Part shown: piece by piece, positions 47,852-59,287 of the stretch
How positions within the stretch are numbered: the stretch's first letter is position 1
Layout of the letters: each line of letters begins with the position of its first letter
Source of the DNA: Phragmites australis
Taxonomy: Eukaryota; Streptophyta; Magnoliopsida; Poales; Poaceae
Assembly: GCF_958298935.1 (NCBI RefSeq)
Contig: NC_084922.1
Span: forward strand, 49,011,458 to 49,075,457
Length of the DNA stretch: 64,000 bases
Direction of reading: 5' to 3'
Made by a program: the position numbers and the translations under genes
The notes under the pieces: model-generated
The model's database searches: none
Seen by the model: the letters and a program-made list of their open reading frames with translations, nothing else
What the model was told of the DNA's origin: nothing

Positions 47852-49330
47852 ATATCATCAGCGTACCAACAGGAAGGTATCCATGCACGGACGATGAAGA
47901 GCAAGAGACAGCAGTACCGTACCCACCAATATAAGAATAGGCTTCCAGGAATTGATGTGATTGCATTGGCGGGGCTTCAACGAGGCGAGGTTGAATGTAA
48001 TCAAGGAAACGAGTCTTGGTAGGTCTATCGATTTCGACTTTAGCTCCTCGATCAGCTCGCTTCGTGCCTGCCTGCCTTCACCTGGCGAGCTGCCACCGTC
48101 CCGGAGTAAAACCGAACTTCAGAGTGTTCATGCATGGTGACACATCATCGCGTAAACAGATTCATCACGGGAGAGCCAAGTACGTAGGGGCGAACATCAA
48201 ACTGCCGAGAAAAATGTGTTCCAAGTGCTGATTCGTCGGAGGTGAGCGCATACCCATGCTACTTGCTTACATGGTTGTTGGTAGCTGTGCCTGTCTGATG
48301 TTTGCACTGATGTCATGCGTAGGACGATTCTAATCGATCATACATGCAGCGTGTGTTTAGTTTGGTCCTGATGCAGTGACGCATATCTAGTAGTACACTA
48401 ATCTATGCATCAGTAGTACACTAATCTATGCATCAGTAGTACACTGAAATAGGGGGTGCACACAAGCCCAATCGCATTTTCATATAGCAGCGCAGGTGAT
48501 GATACTATATCTCAACTTGGAATAGTTTTCGTGGACCACTTGCGTTCATGTGTATGATGTTCGTACGTAACATTTGGAATCTGGGAGCTAGCTGTGTTAC
48601 ATTTTATACATCGTCATCTACAGATGAGAAAGGGCAGATACTCGACATGATGAGGTACTACATCAAGTGCCCTGATTGCGCGTATATAAATTAAAGAACA
48701 ACAACTTTTCATAAATAATATGAGAAAAAGAGACGAATCAGACGACAAAGTATTTGTACGAGCGAGCATTAGGTGATTCCTCGTTCTTGCCAATTCTATA
48801 TAGTTTCTTGATGCTCATTGCTTGCTAATAAAGTACGGATTAGTAGTTAATTTATTTGCTCCTCTTTTTCTTGGCCACGTGTGCAGAGTATATATGCTTG
48901 CTTAAATAAGCTGATACTACAACGTAGTAATACTTTTTTTTATCAACTTTACAGCAACATGACTATTTTATTTGCAACTGCATGTGATCGAGATGCATAT
49001 ATGGTCCTGAATAATTAAGCTGGTCTTACATGTGCAAAACCTTGAATCACAAGCAAACCAAACAAAAAGCGAGAAGCAATTTGGCAGAACCAAAGTAAGC
49101 GAAAAATAATAAACTAAGAACAAAAAGAAATATTATTTCATTTTTCTTAACTTTATGCTAGTACTAGTACTACTCCTTAGTACCTTTTGCATGCAAGAGT
49201 CACACATTAAGTGCTTAAGACCAATAGCAGAGATATACATACGTACTTAACTGCATCGTCAAATGAACTAGGAGTATTGATTAAGCAACCCCTCGCGTCC
49301 TGTTGCAATGTAAAAAACGACCAAATTATC
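47852..49330. other. Anonymous sequence
   Basis: No gene recognised. Confidence 0.3.
48389..48446. repeat. 23-bp tandem repeat, ~2.5 copies
   Basis: AGTAGTACACTAATCTATGC ATC repeated at 48389 and 48412, then partly at 48435. Confidence 0.85.
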
Positions 49331-49332
49331 TA

Positions 49333-49578
49333 GCACCCCTTCCGTTTAAAAATAAATATTTTTTTCTCGATCTTTGAAGTTAAATTTTGATTAAGATTTT
49401 CTTACAAAATATATCATTTATAGCTACACAATCTATATAGTGTGAAATTATTTGATTTGTGAATCTAGTTGTATAATTTTTATACACTAGACATTCTTAT
49501 AATTTGATTAAATATTAGTCAAAGTATATAAAATTTGACTTTTTCAAAAAAAATGCCTATTATTCTGAACAGAGTGAG
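49333..49578. mobile_element. Stowaway-like MITE (Tc1/mariner)
   Basis: About 246 bp between TA dinucleotides (49331-49332 and 49579-49580). The left end CACCCCTTCCGTTTAAAAAT and the reverse complement of the right end CTCACTCTGTTCAGAATAAT are diverged forms of the CTCCCTCCGTTCCAAAATA terminus of grass Stowaway elements. AT-rich interior, no ORF. The divergence implies age. Confidence 0.7.
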
Positions 49579-49739
49579 TACTACTCCATCAATTTCTAAA
49601 TTCTAATTAAGAAACCAAGTTGAAATGTTCTTGGTTTATGTTGATGGGTGATTGATAAGGTTGTTATTTTGGTTTGATGATTTGTTGGATTACATCAATA
49701 TATTTATGTACTGCAATTATGATTATGACTAATCAAAGT

Positions 49740-50295
49740 TACAGAGAGAAATAGAGTTGGAGTGTTTTGTCTCTGTGCCAGTACACGTTGGATGATTCGT
49801 GCTCGGGAAATTGAACACATTGGATGGTCTGACGTTCAAAAGGATTTCGCGCTGGAGTATTTCAACTTAGAAGAAAAGCTGAAGTACACGTCGGATGGTT
49901 CGGCGTTGGGCAGCAGTGCATACCGGAGCATTTGTTGTAGAGAAGTTGTAGATCGGCTCTACTGGACTTGCACTTGCCGGATGGTCCAACGATGGGGTGA
50001 AATCGATGCCAGCCTAATATTTGCAGAGAGGTTGCAAAATAGGCGGTCTGGTGAGTTGAATATGTCAGATGGTCCGACGCTCAGGAGGAGTAAACACCGA
50101 AACATCAGCGTTCACGTTTTCTCTAAGATGTGCTATCGACTGAGGATTTTGATTGTGACTAATCTATAATGGTGTAGGAGACATGAGTTGCTTGTCTCCA
50201 TATTTTGCAGGTGATGGATGCGACTTGGCGGTCAACAACAGGATGATCGGTGCTTAGTGCCGGGCAATTAAGGAGATCGGGCGGAGTCAAGGGTA
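49740..50295 (+). mobile_element. LTR-like fragment, same family as 36356-37480
   Basis: Plus strand with repeated variants of GGATGGTCCGACG: TTGGATGATTCGTGC, TTGGATGGTCTGACG, TCGGATGGTTCGGCG, CCGGATGGTCCAACG and CAGATGGTCCGACG at 49785-50095. The word CTGGAGTATTTCAACT matches the inverse complement of 37380-37410. No coding. Ends undefined. Confidence 0.45.
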
Positions 50296-50351
50296 ATCCT
50301 AGCAAAGGTTATATGCCCTTGGGGCAATAATATAGATGATTGTATCACATC
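50296..50351 (+). mobile_element. Copia LTR (Angela-like), left piece
   Basis: AGGTTATATGCCCTTGGGGCAATAATA resembles the start of Angela-type Ty1/copia LTRs (...ATGCCCTAGAGGCAATAATA). The sequence breaks at 50351 and resumes at 51682. The start is approximate. Confidence 0.5.
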
Positions 50352-51681
50352 TGTCGGTGACATGGGAACCGGGGTCCCCGAGTCCCGAGACCAGGACAGC
50401 AGAGTGCCACGTGACGCCTTCCCACGGGAACTTTTCCCCGAGGTCCGAGAAGTCCAAGCTCCGGGAGAGGGTGCTCGGGGCCATGAATAGTGGTACCCGA
50501 GTACCCGAGTTCCCCGAGGATCCAAGAAGGACAAGTTCTGGGAGAGGGCGCTCGGGGCCATGAACAGTAGTCCCCGAGTACCCAAGTTCCCCGAGGATCC
50601 AAGAAGGACAAGTTCTGGGAGAGGGCGCTCGGGGCCATGAACAGTAGTCCCCGAGTACCCGAGTTCCCCGATGACCCGAGCAGACACAGTTTCGGGAGAG
50701 GACGCTCGTGACCATGAACAGTGGTCCCCTAGTACTCGAGTTCCCCAAGGACCAAGAAAGGGCATATTCGGGAGAGAGTGCTCGGGGCTATGAACAGTTC
50801 CCCGAGGACCTGAGAAGTCCTTCGCCGATGGTCTCCACGGGGGCTCAGCGGTGAGGTGTCGATTCGTGAGAGGCCCAATACTGCATTTAAGAGGGAGCAT
50901 GGCCTATCACTTCCAACGACTCCCCCCACGCCTGCTGTCAGTCCGTGCCACTACCTGGCAGAGAGGCGTGATGACATTTAATGCGGTGGGTCCCATCGCG
51001 TGTTATCCGGCGCGCCTCGGGATAATGTCGCAAGGCTCAAGGCATATCGCCTGCCGCTCTACTGTGGCAGGCTCGCTCTGACCGAGCGGGCACGCGGGGT
51101 GCTCGGTGGCTGCCCGGTGGGCCCTCCACGCAACACCCACTGAAAAGCAGGATGATGACGACAGGACCGGACGGGGGCGCGTTTTCAACCCCATGTAACA
51201 TCAAACTGTAGCACATGATGGTTGCTTTCCATTTATGACGCCTTGGAACTCGCACCATCCTTTCTGAGTACGCTACCCGCCCCGACGGGGTATAAAAGGG
51301 GGGCGGGCTCCCCGGAGAAAAGAGATCGATAGATCTAACTCACTGCAGATCAAGCAGAGACACACAGAACATAAGGGTTTCTTTAAGAACCGAGACAAGC
51401 TGACAAAGAATAAGAAGCACGAAGCTCTAGACTTAGACAAAACCCCTTGTAACACGAGAGATCCTCAGAGAGGTATTTCCAGAGCATTTACGCTCCGTGC
51501 GGCCCGAACCTGTCTAAAATCCCCAGAGCACTTATTTCCTCTAGCATCCGATCATCCATCCCACTTGCATCTCATTTACTCCCATTTATTTTGCGTACGA
51601 GGTAGATTCAGAATTATCCCCCGATCGAATCTCAAAGGGGGTCCCTCCGGATCTCCGCTTGTGGAGTTCATCCTCCGACAA
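50352..51681 (+). mobile_element. Solo LTR, Ty3/gypsy (same family as 54762-63309)
   Basis: From TGTCGGTGACATGGGAACC to ATCCTCCGACA, 1330 bp, plus orientation. Flanked by ACATC and ACGTC, a 5-bp target duplication with one change. U3 has ~5-6 tandem units of about 77 bp (50460-50790), each with CGCTCGGGG and CCCCGAG blocks. TATA box TATAAAA at 51291-51297. No internal part. It is inserted in the copia LTR, whose text continues across it (GTATCACATC / TATGTTTATA). Confidence 0.88.
51291..51297 (+). promoter_or_regulatory. LTR TATA box
   Basis: TATAAAA in the solo LTR, just after the ACGGGG segment. Confidence 0.6.
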
Positions 51682-53150
51682 CGTCTATGTTTATATACTT
51701 TTGAATAATGTGTTATTCAAAGAATGACTATCATTTACATTAATTGACAAGGATGCGACTTGTTTGTGGAACTCTTTATTTGTATCATGATGTTATTCTA
51801 AATTGATACCTGATCATGTATCATTGTGATGATTCATAAGACCAACATATTATTGATTTATGAATACGTTTCACGGATCATAGGTATAGAGATGGTAAAT
51901 CAATAATGTGGGCATTTATGTTAGAGAACATGATGTTGGATAGACCTATCTTGAAATACTGCTAGGATTATTATTTATGATGTGCTATCAGTTGTTATCT
52001 CAGATGATGTAACTGCAGAATTCTTATACCTAAGATCGTCATTGATTCCTAGAATATATAGTGACATACTTTGCGGCTACCAAACACTATTTTATAACTG
52101 GGTAGTCATAAAGGTAGTTTTCAGGTTTATCATGAAACATGTTATGGAGTGTGAGCAATCAACATGAAATTTGCCTCTCCTTGATAACGTAATAGATATC
52201 TTTGGGCCCATCAAGATAGTTGAATTGAGAAAGTGTATGACTATATCAATATGATTAAAGAGTTAATCATGATAAATTCACTACTTGATCGAGTGAATGG
52301 TCGAGCTATCATAAGGTTAACACATATCTCATCTTGTGCTCAACTGATATTATGAGCCAAAGGGATCGGTACATGTGTATATCAAGGTTCAGCCGATATG
52401 TTGTTTCTGTATACTCGGGCATGTCCTGCTAGCGACTGCTATTGATTTTGGTTTGGAAAAAGGATTCCGAGTCGTAGCTGCTTGTATATGAACCTAACGG
52501 GTCACACACTTAATAGGTAGGAAGAAAAATATGAATTGGATTCGTGTATGAGTTTGATGGGATTGTGATTCATGAGGTGTTAGAGTCTCAAAAGGCTTCC
52601 AGCGTGAGAGCCCATTAGCAAGCTTTATATAAGGAGAGACTTGGGGTAGGGCGTGGAGAGATGAGCCACTCTAAAACCCTAGCCGCAACCCTCCACATGA
52701 TCTCCTGAAAACCCTAGCTACGCTCGCGGTGTTAGCACATCGGCACTTGGCGATCTTGCCCAGTACGTATGGATATTGTAGAGATGCTACTGGTATTACT
52801 GCGCTGATCTCCTCGATGTGAAGATTGCGATGCTTCTGGCTGGCTGGTCGAGGACCTACTCGGCTGCTCAATATACTCGCTCGAGGAATTGGTCGAGGAT
52901 GTGACAGACCTGCTCGAGGAACTGGCCGAGGATGCGACAGACCTGCTAGAGGAACTAGTCGAGGAGCGTGACCACCTTGGTGGGGATGGTCGTGGAGCTG
53001 ATCAAGAAGCTGCTCAAGGAGTTTGATAGGCACGACGTTAGATCGGTTAAGTGGTAACGACCTATGATCTCCTACTTACATCGTTTCTTCGATGAATATG
53101 GTAGAAATTTTTTGTTTTTAAGCTAGCGCAAACAATTTGTTCCCCAAAAC
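51682..53150 (+). mobile_element. Copia LTR (Angela-like), right piece
   Basis: Words typical of Angela-type LTRs occur in the expected order: ACTGGGTAGTCATAAAGGTA (~52097), TTTGGGCCCATC (~52200), AACGGGTCACACACTTAA (~52496), TATA at ~52626 (CTTTATATAAGGAGAG), then AAAACCCTAGCC (~52672) and GGTAGAAATTTTTTG near the 3' end. No gag-pol is present nearby, so this too may be a solo LTR; the end is approximate. Confidence 0.55.
52850..52980 (+). repeat. 33-36-bp tandem repeats in copia LTR
   Basis: About three to four diverged units built on GACCTGCTCGAGGAACTGG CCGAGGATG. The proline/arginine-rich ORF on the other strand (52671-53033) is a by-product of this repeat. Confidence 0.65.
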
Positions 53151-53617
53151 CTAGCTGTACATATGGAGGTCAAGCAAAGCTTGAGAAGATGGATGAAGAT
53201 GACGTGTAGATAAAGTCAAGTGAAGGGGATGCCGATGCAAGTGACAAGGAGGCCTGAGGGATTGGGAGTGGGAGAGACTCGCTGACAGTCAATATTGCAA
53301 GACGGAGTATATGTGTCTACGTTAGGATACATTCTTGAGGTGAAAGTAAGTGGCAGTGCGTCACGCTTTGAGAAGCGTGCAACGTGATTTCGGACCTCAA
53401 AACCGTGAAAGGATGGAATGTATGTGATATCACCGTGAAGCTTGCGTCAAGGCAAAGCAAGGTCGTGATGGCGCTATGGTCGTCCGATGGATTTGGAGAA
53501 AATGGACTAAAATACATTCGATGGTAGGCAGGAGTGTACCACAAGTAAGAGATTTTTTGGGAACAAGAAAATTTGGTATCCAAGAAAGTTCCCAAGTCCT
53601 ATAAAAAGAGGGGTATC
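53151..53617. other. Anonymous sequence ending in a TATA box
   Basis: No coding recognised. TATAAAAAG at 53600-53608 followed by GAGGGG looks like an LTR promoter; the text may continue at 63354 after the nested insertions. Confidence 0.35.
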
Positions 53618-54761
53618 TTTGGGGAAACCATCCAAATAATATTTTAGTTAATCACCAAGTCGATCATTAACATAATCACTATTTCAACTATTAACCAGAA
53701 TATCATCCCGGTAGTCTCGGAACGTGTTTTGTACCTAAGATCAGAACATATGCCTTTCCGACATAAGCAGTCATAACCAAGCTTAATAAAGAGCGAGTAA
53801 TTAAATTATATTACAAGTTCTTAACTATTTACAAGTTTAACAATTTACAACAAGAGGATACTAAAACTGGTCAACTCCTAACCAACAGAGAAAACTACAC
53901 AGCGGAAACAAAAGCTAAAGATAACAAAAGTTGGGTGAAGCCATATGCCTTTAGGCTTCCGCCTAAAAGCTCGACCTCCGAGTAGTTGCCTACTCATTCT
54001 CACTGCTAGCATCGGCGGATGTGAAGTAGCCAAACACTATCTCTTCCTCACTTGCAAAATATGTAGAGCAGCTAAATACGAAGGTACTCACAAGAGACTT
54101 AATCCATATACGTACATATAAATAACCCGACTCCAAAGATTATGCATTGGGTCATTGGCAAGGAAAAAGACCACAAGGTTGATTAAAACATATGCGCCTG
54201 CAACGTAGACATATATGTGTGAGCATCTAAACATAACCAACATACCCTTTCAAACCTGTAACTACCAACCTGCACGTAAATGTAAATAGAACCAAAGTAA
54301 TACATCAATAGCCAACCATCAACATTACACAACATACCATCCATACCATCATCCCACATTCGTAACTCTACAAACAATACAAATATACATAAGCATGCTA
54401 ATGACCAAAAGCGTGACAATTCGAATTGTTTTTACACCATGCAGGGAGTACTCCTTTACCTACACAACTCGAGGACCATATGGCTCACGTGTCCACATAG
54501 ATCCACGCGACGGGGTACTCATGTCAACCTTTCCCAGTAAGCTTTAATCGTTTGATCATACGCCGATAGGTGCAGGGATCATCCAGAACTACTCTGGAGC
54601 AAACTGGATAGCCTTACAAACCCGCCCGCTCAAACCATCGACTAGCACGCTAAAACGCCATAGCTACAAAGGTATTCGGCTTATTATTCCCACATGCGTC
54701 ATGTAATAACTACGCAAAGTGCTAAAGCTAACTGCACCGATGGACGGTTCTTAACCAGTGC
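53618..54761 (-). mobile_element. Second copy of the 3.1-kb LTR family, first piece
   Basis: Matches 20862-22010 throughout (e.g. CAAGCTTAATAAAGAG at ~53777, TTATATTACAAGTTCTTAA at ~53805), with substitutions and small gaps. It is cut at 54761 by the gypsy element. Only its final ~45 bp reappear beyond that element. Confidence 0.8.
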
Positions 54762-55125
54762 TGTCGGAGAGTGAACTCCTGTCGCAGGGATCCCGAGAGA
54801 CCCCTTTTTAGAGATTCGGCCGGGGGGATGATCCTAGAAAAGCTTGCACGGGAAATGAGCGGAAAAGGAAATAAAATGCGATGGCTTGCGGGGACACCGG
54901 GTTTTTGGACAGGTTCGGGCCGCGCGGAGGCGTAACACCCTACTCCTGTATGAGTGTTATATCTATCCTTGAAGGAGATCCTTCAAGGGTATATCTGGTT
55001 CTCGAGGGAGAGCTGTTTACAAAGAGCAGGAGGCTCTTATGTTCTAGCTAGCTGGTTTCTTGATTGTCTTGTGATCGGGGGTGGTGATTTCTTGTTCTTC
55101 GACTGACCTCTTGTTTTTCTCTTGT

Positions 55126-55185
55126 CCTCCTCTTTTTCGTTGTTCGTCTCTCCGTCCTCCTCTTTTTCGTTGTTCGTCTCTCCGT
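55126..55185. repeat. 30-bp tandem repeat, two copies
   Basis: CCTCCTCTTTTTCGTTGTTC GTCTCTCCGT twice, on the transcript side of the TATA box (minus strand). Confidence 0.95.
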
Positions 55186-55212
55186 CCTCTTCTTGGTGCC
55201 CCCCTTCTTTTT

Positions 55213-55221
55213 CTTTTATAG
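55213..55221 (-). promoter_or_regulatory. TATA box in 3' LTR
   Basis: CTATAAAAG on the minus strand. Confidence 0.6.
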
Positions 55222-55716
55222 ATGCGCCGACCTCGACATATCCTGAATGGGAAAGAGGGGACGCGAGTGCCCAGGTGCCACGGAGAAAGGTCTAATCATT
55301 TCACTTTGGCGAAGTGACAGGGGCGGTGGAGGAAGGCGGCGCGCATTCGACCACTAGCCGCTGCGGAAGCTTCGGGGTGCCATAAAAAAAAAGCCCACCG
55401 GACAGCCTCAGAGGTGCCCGGTGCGTCCACTCTGTCTTGTTCTCCTGCCAGGGCAGGGTGGCAGGCCGAGTGCTTCGATTCTGGTAACGTTATCCCGAGG
55501 TGCGCAAGTGGAAACGGGACGGGACCCGTGCATTTAATGAACCCACGCCCCCCAGCCAGGGCATGGCCGGGTCTGACACCGGGGCGTGGGCAGCCGAGAA
55601 TGTCAGGATGTCAGAATGCCAGGCCACGCGCGCCTATTAAATGCGGCATCGGGCCCTTGACTGGATGATACTCTGGCGACGGGGCCCTTTGAGTCTTTGA
55701 ACGATCTTGCGCGAAC

Positions 55717-56215
55717 CTTCTGGGGACCGAGTCCCCGGGGGCTGCCACGTGCAGCCCCGAGCACTATTTCCCGAGCATCTTGGGGGGACCTTCGGGGCAC
55801 CGAGTCCTCGGGGGCTGCCACGTGCAGCCCCGAGCACCCTCTCCCGAGTACTTCAGTGAGACCTTCGGGGCACCGAGTCCTCGGGGGCTGCCACGTGCAG
55901 CCCCGAGCACCCTCTCCCGAGCACTTTAGAGGGACCTTCGGGGCACCGAGTCCTCGGGGGCTGCCACGCGCAGCCCCGAGCACCCTCTCCCGAGTACTTG
56001 AGTGAGACCTTCGGGGCGCCGAGTCCTCGCGGGCTGCCACGTGCAGCCCCGAGCACCCTCTCCCGAGTACTTGAGTGAGACCTTCGGGGCACCGAGTCCT
56101 CGCGGGCTGCCACGTGCAGCCCCGAGCACCCTCTCCCGAGCACTTCAGTGAGACCTTCGGGGCACCGAGTCCTCGGGGGCTGCCACGCGCAGCCCCGAGC
56201 ACCCTCTCCCGAGTC
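55717..56215 (-). repeat. U3 tandem array of G-box hairpins, seven units
   Basis: Seven units of 72-73 bp, each with CTCGGGGGCTGC, a short centre and GCAGCCCCGAG, i.e. an 11-12-bp hairpin whose centre is CACGTG (CACGCG in units 4 and 7). CACGTG is the core of plant G-box elements bound by bZIP and bHLH factors. The ~200-aa ORFs over this array are repeat by-products. Confidence 0.9.
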
Positions 56216-56304
56216 TCTGCTTTTACCTTGCAGGGTGGTGATATGTGGTGGGCGGCCGGTTTGGCCTCGGGACTTAGGGACCCCTGGTTCTAAATACACC
56301 GACA

Positions 56305-56320
56305 GTAGCCCCCGGGCCCG
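56305..56320 (-). other. Polypurine tract region
   Basis: CGGGCCCGGGGGCTAC on the minus strand abuts the 3' LTR start TGTCGG, the position of the plus-strand primer. It is G-rich rather than a clean purine run. Confidence 0.6.
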
Positions 56321-56331
56321 TTTGGCAGCCG

Positions 56332-57618
56332 ATGGGACAGAGACTGCGAATGGGCCCTTCGTCGCGACCGAGGTCAAGGCGGGCCGAATGCCACGCGGCA
56401 AGCTTTCCGGAGGTGGCCCCTGCGGTTTCTAGACATCAAGCAGACCCCAACGGGCAAATGAGTGGACGCGTGTCCATACAACTTCCGAGGGGTGTGATAA
56501 TCATACGGGCGGCCCGTGCGGTAACCGTGCGGGAGCAAAAACTCCTTGATGACATCCGCGCGGGAGCCGCGCGGGAACTTGAAGACGCCGTCCGCCTGGC
56601 CGAGGCGTTGAGGCGGCAGGCTGCCGATGCCCTTGCCAGGATGGGGCAGGCGCAGGTGAGGGAGGCGGCGGTCACGTCCCGGGAGCGGCTTGCAGAGGAG
56701 CGGCAGGCCGAGCTGGCCCGCCGAGAGGGCGCGGTCGAGAAGACGCGCGCCGACCTCCAGCGCTGGGAAGACGACCTCCAGAGGATCAGAGGAGAAATCA
56801 AGCGCTGGGAAGAAGACGTCTCCATCCGGGAAGTGGACAACGCGCTGTCGGCGTCTGACCTCGGAGCCCGGGAGGACTCGGTGGTCCAGCAGGAGGAGGC
56901 GCTGGCCCGGCGGGAGAGTGAGCTGAGTCGCCGGGAAGGCGAGCTGAGTCGCCGGGAAGGCGAGGCAGCTGCCGCGGCGGCCGCCGCGGCTACCAGGGCG
57001 GAAGAGAATGCGAAACACGAGGCGGAACTGACCGCCCGTGAACAAGCCCTGTCCGAGGTGGTGGCCAAGGCGAAGCAGGATGCTGCCCCTGCCGCAGCTG
57101 GCGGTTCTTCTGGTCCGGCCGGGGACCAGGGACTTGAGGCACAGCTGCGGGTCGCCAAGGAGAAGCTCGAGGCGGCCTTCGTCTCGCGGGTTAACCTGGT
57201 GTAGATGCTGGAGGATATACTCCGGCGGATGCGACGGGCCATGGAGAAAGGCGGCCTTGGGCGGCTCGTCGGCGATACGAAGGGCGACGGCCCCGCGCGG
57301 CAAGTGCTGGAGCTGCAGCAAGTCTGCGAGCGCCTTGAGACCCTGCCTTGGGCAGTCCAGGAGCTCGCCGCCCGGGAGGGGCGCGGCCTGGCTCATGCCG
57401 TGGCCGAGCATGTCTTGGCCTGCTATCGAAGCAGGGACCCGAACTTCCCGCTGGAGCCGGCGCGGGAGGGAGTGGTCGAGGCTGAGGAGGAGGCCGCCCG
57501 GGCAGCGGTTAGCAGTACCGCCTCTGCGGTGGCGGCCGGCTTCAGGCGGGAGGTGCCACCATCGCCAGCCCCCGGGGACGACTCAGAAGACTCAGCCGAC
57601 GCCTCTGCCGCAGACTAG
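56332..57618 (+). pseudogene. Opposite-strand coiled-coil ORF of gypsy element, one in-frame stop
   Basis: It runs against the element's transcript. First part 290 codons (56332-57201), TAG at 57202-57204, then 137 codons in the same frame to 57618. Residues ~60-250 are Glu/Arg/Ala-rich heptad-like sequence (AELARREGAVEKTRADLQRW; SELSRREGELSRREGE), a long coiled coil. The part after the stop reads LEDILRRMRRAMEKGGLGRL and ends acidic (SEDSADASAAD). Tat-lineage elements are known to carry such an additional antisense ORF ('putative gypsy-type transposon' family) of unknown function. The usual N-terminal domain of that family seems missing, so it is 5'-truncated as well as interrupted. Start uncertain; the first ~40 codons look unlike the rest. 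Confidence 0.7.
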
Positions 57619-59287
57619 GCCGTCGGCGCCCTTATCTTTTTTGTTGCAGATGTAGGAGCGAACCTTTAGAAAAAGCTTTGTCCAGGTCTTGCGAATATAA
57701 TGGCAGCTTTTCCTTGGGCTCGAAACTCCAATTTCTTTTGTATGCTTGAGGTTTCTTTCCGGCGCTCTGTCTGGAAGTCCCGAGGAGTACTCAGTCGGGC
57801 CGCTCCCGACCTTTCCATCCCCGAAAAACGAAGTAGTTGTAGTCGCTGGTGTGTGTTGGCGCAGCCAGCTTTTAAGCTCTCGTGAGTCCGCACTGCCTAG
57901 CTTAAGAAACAAAGACATAGACTCCTTGCTCGGGAGATAGAACAGCCCTGTCCGGAACACGCCGTGCCCTGTGAACACCTTTTCGCCTTGCGACCACTCA
58001 GCCGGTAGATGGGAGACGCGTGCGAGCGAGAATGTGACCAAGAGTCCTCGCGGTCCGGTGGTGCCCGGGCTCAAGAAAGGGCCGGACCGAGTACTGACAG
58101 CCTGCCCCCAAGGCCTGAGCTCCGGACTACTCGAGCAGCTCGAGTGATAGGATTACCCAGGGCACCTGAGGACCCGGTAGCGCTCGGGGTCCTTAAGAGC
58201 GGACCGACCACCACGACCACCACGAAGGGCTTCGGTCGAACGTTATCGCACGCACGGTACTCCTTTCTACGAACCGCTCTGTCGTTCTAGAAAAAGGCCG
58301 ACACGCGGCAGGGTTTGTTCACGGGCCAGGAGACCACCTCACCGAGCAGATTAAAGTGCGAGAGCCCCCGAGAATGACTCGGGAACATAAAGTTACTGAA
58401 AGCAGATTTGTTTGAATATAACCACTCACCGGGCAGCCGTCGGCCTTCCGGCCAGCCGACCCAGAAGGGGTTGATTCCGAGCCCGGGGGCCCGGGAACTT
58501 GATCCTTTCAACGGAGCGCCCGACCGCCCATGGGCATACGAGGCTCCTAGGGTCGGGTGATCTCGACCACCCAAGCCTAGGCGGTAGGACCACCCGAAGA
58601 ACCCTGGGGGCCGACCAGAGACCGGGGCATTGAAGCCCTCGCGGCCGAGCTGCTTGTGATTGCTGTCCTGTGACTTGATAGAGAAAATGTAGAATTTCTT
58701 TGTCTGGTGCGCTCTGTTAGTGCGGTACTTGCCTTAGACTGCTCTTGTTTTTTCGACCCGAGACCTCTCGAATACCCGAACCGGAAGACAAGGGCGGTCA
58801 GAGGCATAACCTAGAGGTCCTATGGTTCGGTGGCGCCCGGGTATGACAGGCCAGACCGAGCACCGACAGCTCGCTCCGGGGGCCTGAGCTCCGGCCTACT
58901 CGAGCAGCTCGAGTGATGGGATTACCCAGAGCGCCCCGAAACTCGGTTAGTACCCGGGAGCCCGTTACGACACCGAATACCACTGCCTACCATGTCGGAC
59001 GTAAGTCAGTGGCGACTGCCCGCATGTATACCGATTGGGATTCTTTTATCAATGGGAAAAAACGAGAGAGCGAACTTTTTCTCGCACAACCGAGCACCTC
59101 ACCAGACAGGTTAAACATAGGGAATCCAGAGAAATAATTTGCCATAGTGATTGCTTTATTAAAATACTGAATGTACGATATTTACAAGGTTGGGCGACAG
59201 CGATTTACCATACGGGGCGAAGCCTCCAGATTGCTCGGGCGAGGAGAAGCCCCCGGCCTTATCAACCTGAACCGCGAGCTTGACCAT
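57619..59287. repeat. Non-coding interior with 769-bp-spaced duplicated block
   Basis: It lies between the converging 3' ends of the antisense ORF and gag. Block ~58000-58400 recurs at ~58770-59170: CCTGAGCTCCGG, the palindrome ACTCGAGCAGCTCGAGT (58129-58145 and 58898-58914), GATTACCCAG and CACCTCACCGAGCAGATTAA / CACCTCACCAGACAGGTTAA all keep the same 769-bp offset. AATAAA on the minus strand near 59154 could end the gag transcript. No pol text is visible. Confidence 0.7.

Larger units (their letters stand above)
54762..56304 (-). repeat. 3' LTR of gypsy element
   Basis: 1543 bp, plus-strand TGTCGGAGAGTGAACTCC to TAAATACACCGACA. It has two 30-bp units at 55126-55185 (three in the other LTR), a TATA box at 55213-55221 and seven 72-73-bp units at ~55717-56215. 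Against the 5' LTR I see a single base difference, G at 55884 versus C at 62889. Confidence 0.95.

Noticed and set aside
52671..53033. 120-codon Pro/Arg/His-rich minus-strand ORF
   Set aside because: It follows the 33-36-bp tandem repeats of the copia LTR; no independent coding evidence.
55603..56202. ~200-codon ORFs over the LTR arrays (also 62608-63207, 40476-40883, 50268-50900, 6748-7182)
   Set aside because: They read through 72-77-bp repeats, giving the same peptide per unit in several frames and strands; by-products of LTR repeats.
55717..56215. CRISPR-like regular repeat array
   Set aside because: Units are contiguous without unique spacers, inside plant LTRs; it is a U3 minisatellite.
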